Source: Streptomyces flaveolus
GTDB taxonomy: Bacteria; Actinomycetota; Actinomycetes; Streptomycetales; Streptomycetaceae
Reading direction: 5' to 3'
Length of the DNA stretch: 64,000 bases
Assembly: GCF_014648815.1 (NCBI RefSeq)
Contig: NZ_BMRV01000012.1
Location: forward strand, 186,001 to 250,000
Of this stretch, positions 41,789-50,509 are shown piece after piece. The notes under the pieces were generated by a model, which saw only the letters and a program-made list of their open reading frames with translations, searched no databases and was not told where the DNA came from. A program made the translations under genes and the position numbers. Position 1 is the stretch's first letter; each line of letters opens with the position of its first letter.

Positions 41789-42217
41789 ATGACTCCGGCG
41801 CACAGACCCGATGCCGCGGATGCCCCTGCCGTGTCCACCGCGGTGGAGTTCAGGGGCGGATCGGCGATGATCCCGGCCTCGCGGGACGTCGTCCAGGGCT
41901 TCGTCGCGCGACTTGCCGAGGCCGGTGTGAAAACGGCCGACACCTTTCTGGACGCCGCCCGCCTGGTCGCCAGCGAACTGGTGACGAACGCGCTCCGGCA
42001 CGCGCCCGGCCCCTGCCGGCTGGTGCTGACGCTGGTGGAGGACGCCGTGGAGATAGCGGTGTCCGACACGGGGGAGGGCTTCCCCACCTTCCTGCCGAGC
42101 GATCCGCTGCGCGTCGGCCGGCACGGCCTGGAGATCGTGACGCGCCTGTGCGACGAGGTCATCACCAAGCCGCACGCGACCGGCAAGACCGTCTCCGCGC
42201 GTCTGCCGCTGCGGTGA
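41789..42217 (+). CDS. RsbW-like ATP-binding protein (short)
   Basis: A 142-residue GHKL ATPase of the anti-sigma-factor kind. ATG 41789 is preceded by GTGAGG; that GTG itself is an alternative start. Motifs: S-E-L-V-T-N-A-L-R-H-A-P (N box), V-S-D-T-G-E-G-F-P (G1) and R-H-G-L-E-I-V (G2). It is convergent with the STAS anti-anti-sigma gene 33 bases away and 1.4 kb from the SpoIIE-type phosphatase, so the three could form a partner-switching circuit. No sigma factor gene is in the window. Confidence 0.88.
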   Translation: MTPAHRPDAADAPAVSTAVEFRGGSAMIPASRDVVQGFVARLAEAGVKTADTFLDAARLVASELVTNALRHAPGPCRLVLTLVEDAVEIAVSDTGEGFPTFLPSDPLRVGRHGLEIVTRLCDEVITKPHATGKTVSARLPLR

Positions 42218-42250
42218 CCCGCCCGCAGCGGCGGCCCGGGCACGCCGCTC

Positions 42251-42616
42251 TCAGCCGGCCAGGGCCCGGTCGACCGTGGGATAGCAGGGGATGAGCGTGT
42301 CCACCCCGACGAGCTGCAGGACCCGCAGGACGGCCTGCTGCGGCGCGGCCAGCCGGAAGGAGACGCCGCGGGAGCCGGCGGCCTGGTGCGCGGAGATCAG
42401 CACGTTGATGCCGCTGGAGTCCAGGAAGGCCACCTCCGAGAAGTCGACCACCGTGACCGGTGCCGTCTCCACGCAGGACAGCAGGACGTCGCGCAGCTGA
42501 CTGCTGCCGTCGAGATCGACTTCTCCGGCGAGGGTGACGACGCTGACGTCCCCGCCCGTGGTGGTACGGGTGATCAGCAGCCGCTCGGGTACTGCCGCTC
42601 CCTCGATGTCCGCCAC
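42251..42616 (-). CDS. STAS-domain anti-anti-sigma factor
   Basis: A 121-residue SpoIIAA/RsbV-like protein, GTG start behind GAGGGAAG. The phosphorylation site is F-L-D-S-S-G-I-N-V-L with Ser67 as the expected target. V-S-V-V-T-L-A-G-E-V-D-L-D-G-S is the standard STAS opening. Phosphorylated by an RsbW-like kinase and dephosphorylated by a SpoIIE-like phosphatase, both encoded close by, it would release a sigma factor in its unphosphorylated state. Confidence 0.92.
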   Translation of the reverse strand: MADIEGAAVPERLLITRTTTGGDVSVVTLAGEVDLDGSSQLRDVLLSCVETAPVTVVDFSEVAFLDSSGINVLISAHQAAGSRGVSFRLAAPQQAVLRVLQLVGVDTLIPCYPTVDRALAG

Positions 42617-42778
42617 GCTTCCCTCACTTCTCGCATATGCCCGGCCGTCGTTGGTGGGATGATGTTAAGGCTCTTCGGGGGTCGTGTGTGCCACTTGTGC
42701 GGACCGGAAAGGGGCCCTGGGCGGGCCGCGGCGGCTCGACGCGCGCGATGGCCGTCCTCTGACTACGGTCGAGGTGTG

Positions 42779-43057
42779 GTGGCTCACACATTCGAAGAGC
42801 TCGTGCACAAGCGCCGCGCGGCGGACCAGGCACACCACCGGGTCGAGGAGCTGCGCGACTCGTACGGGCCTCCTACGCAGCAAGAGTGGACCCGACGGCA
42901 GTCGCAGACGTACGAGACCGCCGTACGGGCATGGCGCGACCTGGACCGGGACGCGCAGACCGCGATGACGGAGTACGGCAAGGAGGAGGGCCAGTCCCGG
43001 CACAAGCTCGAGGCGAAGGTCCGCAAGGCCGTCCAGGAAGGGCGCACGGGGACCTGA
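42779..43057 (+). CDS. Small hydrophilic hypothetical protein (92 aa)
   Basis: Two GTG codons in tandem (42776, 42779) follow GAGG; the second has better spacing. The product is charged and mostly helical (T-F-E-E-L-V-H-K-R-R-A-A-D-Q-A-H-H-R-V-E-E-L-R, then D-A-Q-T-A-M-T-E-Y-G-K-E-E-G), probably a coiled-coil-like dimer. I do not recognise a family. It is divergent from the STAS gene. Confidence 0.65.
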   Translation: MAHTFEELVHKRRAADQAHHRVEELRDSYGPPTQQEWTRRQSQTYETAVRAWRDLDRDAQTAMTEYGKEEGQSRHKLEAKVRKAVQEGRTGT

Positions 43058-43316
43058 CGCGGCTCATCGCCCGCCCCGGCCGCGGGCCGGGCGGACACGT
43101 CGTTTCGTGCCCGCCTGTGCTCTGCGGCCGGGGCCCACGCCTGTGGGTCAGGGCCCGTCCTGCGGCTGGGGCCCGGTTCTGGGCCTGGGGCTGAACCCGG
43201 GCCCTTGTTCTGGACCCTTGCCCCGAGCCTCGGCCAGGACCCGGGTCCGTCGCTTCGGTCTCCCCTCGGGCTCGCGGATCGGGCCGTGGTGAGGCCAGGC
43301 GCCCATGGGGCACGGC

Positions 43317-44900
43317 TCAGCCCTGCCGGGCCGCGGCCTCGCCGATGAGGTCGCGCACCGCGCCCAGCGCCGCGGCCCGGTCCGCGGGCACCAGCCCGAT
43401 ACGGGTGCGCCGGTCGAGCAGGTCGGCCTCGTCGAGGGCTCCCTCGTGACGCAGGGCCCACACCAGCTCCGCCCCGGTCACGGGGTGGCCGGGCAGCAGA
43501 CGCTCCCCGAGCCGGGGGTCCAGGTCGGCCAGGGCCTGCACGGCCGGTGCCTCCGTGCCGTAGCGCCGTACCAGGCGGCGCGGTGCCCGCAGCGCGGCGA
43601 GGACGTGCGGCGCGGCGGCGCCGACCAGCGGCAGGGCGGCGGTGGTGGAGGGCCCGGCGGCGAGGCCCCGGGCGGCGACGGCGGCGTCCACGGCGTCCTC
43701 GGCCATGCGCCGGTACGTGGTGAGCTTGCCGCCGACCACGGTGGTCACACCCTCCGCCGAGGTGAGCACGGCGTGCCGGCGGGAGATGTCCGCGGTCCGC
43801 GCCCCGGCGCCGGGCCGGTCCTGCGACGTGGTGTCCAGCAGCGGACGCAGGCCCGCGAAGGCGCCGACCACGTCCTCGCGGTGGACGGGCACGTCCAGGA
43901 CGGAGCCGAGCACGTCGAGCAGGAAGCCGATGTCGGTCTCCGGCACCTCCGGAACGTCCGGGACCGGGCCGTCCACGGGCTCGTCGGTCAGCCCCACGTA
44001 GACCCGGCCGTCCCCCTGGGGCAGGACGAGGACGAAGCGGTTGGTCTCCCCGGGGATCGGGACGTGCAGTCCCGCGGGCAGCGGGCCGAGGTGGTCCGAG
44101 CGCAGCACCAGGTGGGTGCCGCGGGAGGGCCGGATCCGGATGCCGTCCACGAGGCCGCCGGCCCACACCCCGGAGGCGTTGATCACCGCCCGGGCGCGGA
44201 TCTCGCCCTCCTCGCCGGTGACTTCGTCCCGGATCCGGGCGCCGGACGAGGTGAGCTCCAGCGCCCGTACCCGGGTCAGGATCCGGGCGCCGTGCGCGGC
44301 GGCGGTGCGGGCCAGGGCGGTCACCAGCCGGGCGTCGTCGGTGAGCCGGCCGTCCCAGGACAGCAGGCCGCCGCGCAGCCCGGCGGAGCGCAGCGCCGGG
44401 GCCAGGTGGCGGGTCTCGACGGCGGACAGCCGGCGGGGTGCGGGCAGCGTCGCCCGGGCCGTACGCGCGGTCAGCCGGAGCGTGTCGCCGGCCCGGAACC
44501 CGGCCCAGGCCAGCGTGGCCCGGGCGCGGGAGACCAGCGGTGTCAGCGGCAGCACGAACGGCTGGGCGCGCACCAGGTGCGGGGCGGTGCGCTCCATCAG
44601 CACGCCGCGCTCCACCGCGCTCTCGTGGGCGACGTCGAGCTGGGCGGAGGCGAGGTAGCGCAGGCCGCCGTGGATGAGCTTGGAGCTCCACCGGGAGGTG
44701 CCGAAGGCCAGGTCGTGGGCGTCCACGGCGACGACGCTCAGGCCCCGGGCGGCGGCGTCCAGGGCGGCGCCGGCGCCGGTCGCGCCGAGGCCGACGACCA
44801 GGACGTCGACGACCGGGCCGCCCACGGTGTCGGTCAGTTCCCGCGAGCGCCGCGCGCCGGACAGGGCGGCGCCGGCGGCGGGACTGCTGGTGGGGCTCAT
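43317..44900 (-). CDS. glpD: FAD-dependent glycerol-3-phosphate dehydrogenase
   Basis: A 527-residue flavoprotein. The dinucleotide motif is V-L-V-V-G-L-G-A-T-G-A-G from residue 34. Family phrases follow: F-G-T-S-R-W-S-S-K-L-I-H-G-G-L-R-Y-L, N-A-S-G-V-W-A, S-R-G-T-H-L-V and V-G-G-K-L-T-T-Y-R-R-M-A-E-D. The C-terminal domain is present. It oxidises glycerol-3-phosphate to dihydroxyacetone phosphate at the membrane. Its ATG overlaps the stop of the TetR gene (ATGA), so regulator and enzyme are translated together. Divergently from them lie an alkyl-DHAP-synthase-like protein and a lipid kinase, pointing to glycerolipid rather than purely catabolic use of DHAP. Confidence 0.93.
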   Translation of the reverse strand: MSPTSSPAAGAALSGARRSRELTDTVGGPVVDVLVVGLGATGAGAALDAAARGLSVVAVDAHDLAFGTSRWSSKLIHGGLRYLASAQLDVAHESAVERGVLMERTAPHLVRAQPFVLPLTPLVSRARATLAWAGFRAGDTLRLTARTARATLPAPRRLSAVETRHLAPALRSAGLRGGLLSWDGRLTDDARLVTALARTAAAHGARILTRVRALELTSSGARIRDEVTGEEGEIRARAVINASGVWAGGLVDGIRIRPSRGTHLVLRSDHLGPLPAGLHVPIPGETNRFVLVLPQGDGRVYVGLTDEPVDGPVPDVPEVPETDIGFLLDVLGSVLDVPVHREDVVGAFAGLRPLLDTTSQDRPGAGARTADISRRHAVLTSAEGVTTVVGGKLTTYRRMAEDAVDAAVAARGLAAGPSTTAALPLVGAAAPHVLAALRAPRRLVRRYGTEAPAVQALADLDPRLGERLLPGHPVTGAELVWALRHEGALDEADLLDRRTRIGLVPADRAAALGAVRDLIGEAAARQG

Positions 44901-45514
44901 GGCGTGAGGGTCCTCTCGAGGATGGTCCGCAGCTCCGCGAGGAAGGCGGCGGAGGTCAGGTCGGGGTCGTCCTCGTCGGTCATCGTCCGCAGGGACAGGG
45001 CGAAGGACTGCACGACCAGCAGCACGGACCGCGCCTGCCGCTCGGGGGGCGCCGTCCGCACCGACCCGTCGGCGTGCCCCTCCCGCAGCGCGGCGGCCAG
45101 CAGCTCCAGCAGGGCCTCCTGGCTCGCCCCGCGCCGGTCCAGCACGTAGGGCAGCAGCAGCTCGGGGTCGACGTCGACGATCTTGCGGAAGAGGGGGTGG
45201 GCGCGGAACGCCTCCACCCCCGTCACCAGCCCCTCGACGATGCGCGGGCGGGTGTCCAGCCCGGGCCGGGGCGCGGGGATGGCCCCCGTGGCGACGGCGA
45301 TCCACTCCCGGGTCATCAGGTCGCCGACCAGGGACCGCACGTCGGGCCAGCGCCGGTAGAGCGTCATCCGGGAGACGCCGGCGCGGCGGGCCACGTCGGT
45401 CATGGTCGTACGGCGGACGCCGACGGCCAGGACGCAGTCGCGTACGGCGTCGAGGACCGCGTCGTTGTCCGAGGAGTTCGGCCGGCTCGAGTGGTTGTGA
45501 CGATTAGGCGCCAT
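44897..45514 (-). CDS. TetR-family regulator of the glycerolipid cluster
   Basis: A 205-residue regulator. The HTH spans about residues 20-65 (V-L-D-A-V-R-D-C-V-L-A-V-G-V-R-R-T-T-M-T-D-V-A-R-R-A-G-V-S-R-M-T-L-Y-R-R-W). The ATG at 45512-45514 has no Shine-Dalgarno; instead TACACT ends seven bases upstream, exactly placed for a leaderless transcript. A direct repeat of GTGTAAC at 45515-45529 overlaps that promoter and is the probable operator. It likely represses itself, glpD and the divergent pair. Confidence 0.9.
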   Translation of the reverse strand: MAPNRHNHSSRPNSSDNDAVLDAVRDCVLAVGVRRTTMTDVARRAGVSRMTLYRRWPDVRSLVGDLMTREWIAVATGAIPAPRPGLDTRPRIVEGLVTGVEAFRAHPLFRKIVDVDPELLLPYVLDRRGASQEALLELLAAALREGHADGSVRTAPPERQARSVLLVVQSFALSLRTMTDEDDPDLTSAAFLAELRTILERTLTP

Positions 45515-45529
45515 GTGTAACAGTGTAAC
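45515..45529. promoter_or_regulatory. GTGTAAC direct repeat and leaderless -10
   Basis: GTGTAAC-A-GTGTAAC (45515-45529) is a tandem repeat with 8-bp period. On the minus strand it reads GTTACACTGTTACAC and runs straight into the TetR ATG; TACACT sits where a leaderless -10 should be. The site is 57-71 bases upstream of the rightward flavoprotein gene. Confidence 0.6.
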
Positions 45530-45585
45530 GCCAGTGAGGCCGCACGGGCGGCATCCCCCGCATCGACCGGTGAGGACGACAGGCA

Positions 45586-47181
45586 ATGGACATGCTGTGG
45601 AACGGCTGGGGCGACCCGGCCCGCGCGACGCCGCTGCCCGACACCGTGACCGGGCTGCTGCGCGATCTGCTCGGCGTCAAGGAGAACGGCGCCGCCCCCG
45701 TCCGCCTGGAGGAGATCGACGTTCCCGCCGCCCTGGACGACCCGGCCCGCCGGGCGCTGCTCGCCGCCGTCGGCGACCGCACCGACCGGGTGCGCACGGA
45801 CGCCGAGACCCGCGTCCGGCACACCCGCGGCAAGTCCACTCCCGACCTGCTGCGCATGCGCGGGGGCGACGTCCGCGACACCCCGGCCGCCGTCGTCCTG
45901 CCCGGCAGCCACGAGGAGGTGCTGGCGGTCATGCGGGCCTGCGCCGGCCACGGCCTGGCGCTCGTCCCGTTCGGCGGCGGCACCTCCGTCGTCGGCGGCC
46001 TCGCCCCCGGCCGGCCGGGCCCCTTCGTCGCCCTCGACCTGCGGCACATGAACCGCCTGCTCGACCTCGACCCGGTCTCCCGCACCGCCACGCTGCAACC
46101 CGGTCTGCGCGCCCCCGAGGCCGAGGCCCTGCTCGCCGAACACGGCTACACCCTCGGCCACTTCCCCCAGTCCTACGAGTGGGCCACCATCGGCGGCTTC
46201 GCCGCGACCCGTTCCAGCGGACAGGCCTCCGCCGGGTACGGACGCTTCGACGAGATGGTGCTGGGTCTGACCCTCGCCACCCCCGAGGGCACCCTCGACA
46301 CGGGCCGCGCCCCCCGCTCCGCGGCCGGCCCCGACCTGCGCCAGCTCGTGCTGGGCTCGGAAGGCGCGTTCGGCGTCATCACCTCCGTGACCGTGCGGAT
46401 CCGGCCGGTGCCGGACGTCCGCCGCTACGAGGGCTGGCGCTTCGCCTCCTTCGACGAGGGCGCCGCCGCGCTGCGCCGGCTCGCCCAGGACGGCCCGCGC
46501 CCGACGGTGCTGCGGCTGTCCGACGAGACCGAGACCCTGATCGGCCTGGCCCAGCCCGACGCCATCGGCGCCTCCCTCGCCGAACAGGACGCCGGATGCC
46601 TCGCGATCGTCGGCTTCGAGGGCACCGAACAGGACACCGTCCACCGCCGCGAGACGGCAGCGGCCGTACTCGCCGAGTGCGGCGGCACGTTCGCCGGCGG
46701 GGAACCGGGGGAGCGGTGGGCGCACGGCCGGTACTCCGCGCCCTATCTGCGCGACTCCCTGCTGGACGCCGGGGCGCTCGCCGAGACCCTGGAGACCGCG
46801 GCCTACTGGTCCCGGATCCCCGGGCTGTACACCGCCGTCCGCGACGCGCTCACGACGACGCTCACCGAGGCCGGCACCCCGCCGCTGGTCATGTGCCACA
46901 TCTCGCACGTCTACGAGAACGGCGCCTCGCTGTACTTCACCGTCGTCTGCGCCCAGGGCGACGACGCGGTGGCGCACTGGACGCGGGCCAAGCACGCCGC
47001 CAACGAGGCGATCCTCGACGCCGGCGGCACCATCACCCACCACCACGCGGTCGGCACCGACCACCGCGACTGGTACCTCCGGGAGGCGGGCCCCCTCGGC
47101 ATCGAGGCCCTGCGCGCCGTCAAGCGGCGCCTGGACCCGGCGGGGCTGCTCAACCCGGGCGTGCTCCTGCCGGGCGACTAG
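45586..47181 (+). CDS. Alkyl-dihydroxyacetonephosphate-synthase-like FAD oxidase
   Basis: A 531-residue VAO/PCMH-type flavoprotein. The FAD pocket is V-P-F-G-G-G-T-S-V-V-G-G, followed by F-P-Q-S-Y-E-W-A-T-I-G-G-F-A-A-T-R-S-S-G-Q-A-S-A-G-Y-G-R. The C-terminal part has a His-rich stretch G-T-I-T-H-H-H-A-V-G-T-D-H, as in alkylglycerone-phosphate synthases, where it is catalytic. N-terminal W-N-G-W-G-D is also typical of that family. AGPS swaps the acyl chain of acyl-DHAP for a fatty alcohol, the first step to ether lipids. Whether the bacterial protein does the same is unknown. GlpD next door makes DHAP, and a diacylglycerol kinase follows. Confidence 0.88.
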   Translation: MDMLWNGWGDPARATPLPDTVTGLLRDLLGVKENGAAPVRLEEIDVPAALDDPARRALLAAVGDRTDRVRTDAETRVRHTRGKSTPDLLRMRGGDVRDTPAAVVLPGSHEEVLAVMRACAGHGLALVPFGGGTSVVGGLAPGRPGPFVALDLRHMNRLLDLDPVSRTATLQPGLRAPEAEALLAEHGYTLGHFPQSYEWATIGGFAATRSSGQASAGYGRFDEMVLGLTLATPEGTLDTGRAPRSAAGPDLRQLVLGSEGAFGVITSVTVRIRPVPDVRRYEGWRFASFDEGAAALRRLAQDGPRPTVLRLSDETETLIGLAQPDAIGASLAEQDAGCLAIVGFEGTEQDTVHRRETAAAVLAECGGTFAGGEPGERWAHGRYSAPYLRDSLLDAGALAETLETAAYWSRIPGLYTAVRDALTTTLTEAGTPPLVMCHISHVYENGASLYFTVVCAQGDDAVAHWTRAKHAANEAILDAGGTITHHHAVGTDHRDWYLREAGPLGIEALRAVKRRLDPAGLLNPGVLLPGD

Positions 47182-47293
47182 GACCCGCCGAGGGCCACGT
47201 TCCCCCGGCCCGGACACCCGGCCCCGCCGGCCGGCCCCCGGCCGCCCCGTGAGACAACAGTCCGGCACCACCCGTCAGCCCGGAGGCACATCG

Positions 47294-48175
47294 ATGCGAC
47301 AGTTCACCGCCGTCGTCAACCCCACCGCGGGCGGCGCCACCTCGGCCGCCGCGCTGCTCGGGGTGGCCCGGCTGCTGCGGGAGGCGGGCGCCGAACTGGA
47401 GACCGAGTACAGCCGCAGCCTCGCGCACGCCCGGGACGTCGCCCGGCAGGCCGGGGAGCGGGGCCGGGTGGTGCTCGCCGTCGGCGGGGACGGGATGGCC
47501 GGCGGGATCGGCGGCGCCCTCAGCGGCACCGGCGCCGTGCTGGGCCTCGTCCCGGCGGGCCGCGGCAACGACTTCGCCCGCGCGCTGCGCCTGCCCACCG
47601 AGCCCGAAGCCCTCGCCGAGCTGCTGCTGCACGCAGAGCCGCGCCCCGTCGACACCATCGAGGTCACCTCCGCCGTCCACGACCGCTCCGTCGTGCTCGG
47701 CAGCGTCTACGCGGGCGTCGACGCGCTCGCCAACCGCCACGCCAACCACGCGCGCCTGCTGCGCGGCACCGCCTCCTACTACGCGGGCGCCCTGCGCGCG
47801 ATCACCACCTGGCGCCCGACGCGCTACCGGGTCACCGTCGACGGACAGGAGCACGCCTTCACCGGCTACACCGTGGTGGCCGCCAACTCCGGCTACTACG
47901 GCTCCAACCGCCTCATCGCCCCCGCCGCCGAGGTGGACGACGGCCTGCTGGAGATCGTGATGATCCACCACGCGCCGCGACGGCTGTTCTTCGCCCTGAT
48001 GAACGAACTCGCCTCCGGCGCCCACGTCCACCGCCCCCAGGTGCACGTCCTGCGCGGCAAGGAGGTCCGCATCGAGGCCGACCGGGCCGTGCCCTACGGC
48101 GCCGACGGCGAGGTGGAGGCCGTCGTCCCCGTCACGGCCAGGGTGCTTCCCGCAGCGCTGCGCGTCCTGCGCTGA
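47294..48175 (+). CDS. Diacylglycerol/lipid kinase (DagK-type)
   Basis: A 293-residue lipid kinase; ATG 47294 has CGGAGG upstream (a GTG 45 bases earlier is less likely). Motifs: V-V-N-P-T-A-G-G, V-L-A-V-G-G-D-G-M (nucleotide site, with Met where Thr is usual) and V-P-A-G-R-G-N-D-F-A-R-A-L. The C-terminal beta-sandwich is complete (V-E-A-V-V-P-V-T-A-R-V). It should phosphorylate diacylglycerol or a related lipid. It lies 112 bases behind the AGPS-like gene and probably shares its transcript. Confidence 0.9.
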   Translation: MRQFTAVVNPTAGGATSAAALLGVARLLREAGAELETEYSRSLAHARDVARQAGERGRVVLAVGGDGMAGGIGGALSGTGAVLGLVPAGRGNDFARALRLPTEPEALAELLLHAEPRPVDTIEVTSAVHDRSVVLGSVYAGVDALANRHANHARLLRGTASYYAGALRAITTWRPTRYRVTVDGQEHAFTGYTVVAANSGYYGSNRLIAPAAEVDDGLLEIVMIHHAPRRLFFALMNELASGAHVHRPQVHVLRGKEVRIEADRAVPYGADGEVEAVVPVTARVLPAALRVLR

Positions 48176-48184
48176 TCACGCCGG

Positions 48185-48216
48185 AGGGCCGGCCGCCGAC
48201 ATCGGCGACCGGCCCT
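48185..48216. terminator. Terminator between lipid kinase and catalase
   Basis: AGGGCCGG (48185-48192) pairs with CCGGCCCT (48209-48216); an inner CGCCGA/TCGGCG stem continues it after a one-base mismatch on each side. The two flanking genes are convergent. Confidence 0.6.
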
Positions 48217-48229
48217 GTGGACGTGCGGA

Positions 48230-50509
48230 TCAGCCCCGGGGAGTGGTGAAGCGTTCCCACACCCGGTGGGAGCCCAGCAGCCGCGTGACCTGCTCCAGCG
48301 CGGCGGTGCCGGACTCGGCGACGACCACGCCCGCAGCGTCGGCGGGCACGCCCGACGCGGCGAGCGCGGTCTCGCCGCCGGCCCAGACACCGATCGCCTT
48401 GCCGTGCCGGAACGCCTCCGACAGCAGCAGGCTCACCCGCGGGTCGATCGACCCCGGCCCCGTGGGCGCCGGCGCCGCCTTGTAGTCCCGCGGCGTGTAC
48501 GCGTCGCCGCCCATCGCGGGCGTCCCCGCCACCAGGACGGCGTCGAACTCCACCGACCGGGCGGTGACATAGCTGCGCTGGACGGTCACCGCCGCGTCGC
48601 CCGAGCCGAGGGCGCCGCCCGTCGGCGCCACGACGAGCGGCACCATCCCGGCACTCAGCACCGCCTCCCGCACGGCCGTCACACCCTCCAGGTCGGCCCC
48701 GCTGGTCACGATGCCGATGACGCGTCCCTCGGTCGGCCAGGTCCCGCCGACCTGGGACAGCGCCGGGCTGGGCTCGACGTCGGCCAGGGGCACGGTCGGC
48801 TTCGGGGCGGGCAGGCCGAGGCCCTCGGCGACCCCCGCGCACAGCTCGGGGTCGATGTTGGCCAGGACCTGGAGCGTGCGCTCCCTGATGGACTGCTCGT
48901 AGCACTTGCCGAGCTCGAAGGTGTAGGCGCCGATGATGTGCTCGCGCTCCACGGGGCTCATGCTCAGCCAGAACCGGCGCGGCTGGCTGAAGTGGTCCGC
49001 GAACGACTCCGGAGCCTCCCGCACCTTCGACGCCTCCGGGATCCGGACCGGTGCCTCGACGTACGCGCCCATGTCCGCGCCGGCGGTGAACGGGCAGCCG
49101 CCGTCGAGGGAGTTGGGGCGGTACGGCGCAACACCCCGGTGCACCGCCGTCTGGTGCATGCCGTCGCGCAGCATGTCGTTGACCGGCGCCTGCGGCCGGT
49201 TGATCGGCAGCTGCGGGAAGTTGGGGCCGCCCAGCCGCGTGATCTGCGTGTCCAGGTAGGAGAACAGCCGTCCGGCCAGCAGCGGGTCATCGGTGATGTC
49301 GATGCCCGGCACCAGGTGTCCGACGTGGAAGGCGACCTGCTCCGTCTCGGCGAAGAAGTTGGACGGATTGCGGTTGAGGGTCAGCAGCCCGACCGGCTGC
49401 ACCGGAGCGAGCTCCTCGGGCACGAGGTTCGTCGGGTCCAGCAGGTCGATGCCCTCGAAGGTCTGCTCCGGGGTGTCGGGGAAGGTCTGGATGCCCAGCT
49501 CCCACTGCGGGTACGCGCCCGCCTCGATGGCGTCGGCGAGGTCGCGGCGGTGGAAGTCCGGGTCGACGCCGTTGATGATCTGCGCCTCGTCCCACACCAG
49601 GGAGTGCACACCCAGCTTGGGCTTCCAGTGGAACTTCACCAGCGTCGTGGCGCCCTCGGCGTTGACCAGACGGAAGGTGTGGACGCCGAAGCCCTCCATC
49701 ATCCGGTAGGACCGCGGGATGCCGCGGTCGCCCATGAAGAAGATGGTGTGGTGCGTCGCCTCGGTGTGCAGCGAGACGAAGTCCCAGAAGGTGTCGTGCG
49801 CGCTCTGCGCCTGCGGGATCTCCCGGTCGGGGTGCGGCTTCGCCGCGTGCACGACGTCCGGGAACTTGATGCCGTCCTGGATGAAGAAGACCGGGATGTT
49901 GTTGCCGACCAGGTCGAAGACGCCCTCACTGGTGTAGAACTTCGTCGCGAAACCCCGGGTGTCCCGCACGGTGTCCGCCGATCCGCGGGAGCCGACCACC
50001 GTGGAGAAGCGGGTGAACACCGGCGTCTCCACGTCCGCGGCGAGGAAGCCCGCCTTGGTCACCGAGGCCGCCGTGCCGTAGCTCTGGAACACCCCGTGCG
50101 CGCCCGCGCCCCGGGCGTGGACCACGCGCTCCGGGATGCGCTCGTGATCGAAGTGCATGACCTTCTCGCGCAGGTGATGGTCCTGCAGCAGTACCGGTCC
50201 GCGTGGCCCGGCCTTCAGCGAGTGGTCCGTGTCGTACAGCCGCGTGCCCTGCGCGTTCGTCAGATAGCTCCCGGACTGGGCGACCCGGGCCTGGTCGGCA
50301 CCGGTGGGCTGCCCGGTCGGCGACACCGTGTCCGGACCGCTCTGGTCCGGCTTCGGGGGCAGCGGCTCGCGGGGCGTGGTGGGTTCGGCGACCGGCGGCG
50401 ACTCGGGGCCGGGCTTGCCGGGCACCCCGTCCGCCGGCCCGCCGCTGCCTCCCTGCAGGCTCTCGGTGACCTTGTGGGCTACCCGCTTGAGGGGGTTGGC
50501 CTCGCTCAT
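48230..50509 (-). CDS. katE: Large-subunit catalase (KatE/HPII type)
   Basis: A 759-residue clade-2 catalase. The first about 80 residues are Pro/Gly-rich. The core has H-F-D-H-E-R-I-P-E-R-V-V-H-A-R-G with catalytic His131, F-D-L-V-G-N-N-I-P-V-F-F-I-Q-D with Asn204, and the heme-ligand region R-L-F-S-Y-L-D-T-Q-I-T-R-L. From about 595 a flavodoxin/DJ-1-like C-terminal domain follows (V-I-G-I-V-T-S-G-A-D-L-E-G-V), which small-subunit catalases lack. It decomposes hydrogen peroxide in stationary or stress conditions. AAAAGG lies just before the ATG. Confidence 0.95.
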   Translation of the reverse strand: MSEANPLKRVAHKVTESLQGGSGGPADGVPGKPGPESPPVAEPTTPREPLPPKPDQSGPDTVSPTGQPTGADQARVAQSGSYLTNAQGTRLYDTDHSLKAGPRGPVLLQDHHLREKVMHFDHERIPERVVHARGAGAHGVFQSYGTAASVTKAGFLAADVETPVFTRFSTVVGSRGSADTVRDTRGFATKFYTSEGVFDLVGNNIPVFFIQDGIKFPDVVHAAKPHPDREIPQAQSAHDTFWDFVSLHTEATHHTIFFMGDRGIPRSYRMMEGFGVHTFRLVNAEGATTLVKFHWKPKLGVHSLVWDEAQIINGVDPDFHRRDLADAIEAGAYPQWELGIQTFPDTPEQTFEGIDLLDPTNLVPEELAPVQPVGLLTLNRNPSNFFAETEQVAFHVGHLVPGIDITDDPLLAGRLFSYLDTQITRLGGPNFPQLPINRPQAPVNDMLRDGMHQTAVHRGVAPYRPNSLDGGCPFTAGADMGAYVEAPVRIPEASKVREAPESFADHFSQPRRFWLSMSPVEREHIIGAYTFELGKCYEQSIRERTLQVLANIDPELCAGVAEGLGLPAPKPTVPLADVEPSPALSQVGGTWPTEGRVIGIVTSGADLEGVTAVREAVLSAGMVPLVVAPTGGALGSGDAAVTVQRSYVTARSVEFDAVLVAGTPAMGGDAYTPRDYKAAPAPTGPGSIDPRVSLLLSEAFRHGKAIGVWAGGETALAASGVPADAAGVVVAESGTAALEQVTRLLGSHRVWERFTTPRG

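Noticed and set aside
43305..45149. 614-codon plus-strand frame opposite glpD
   Set aside because: No domain and no ribosome-binding site; GlpD motifs are unambiguous on the minus strand.
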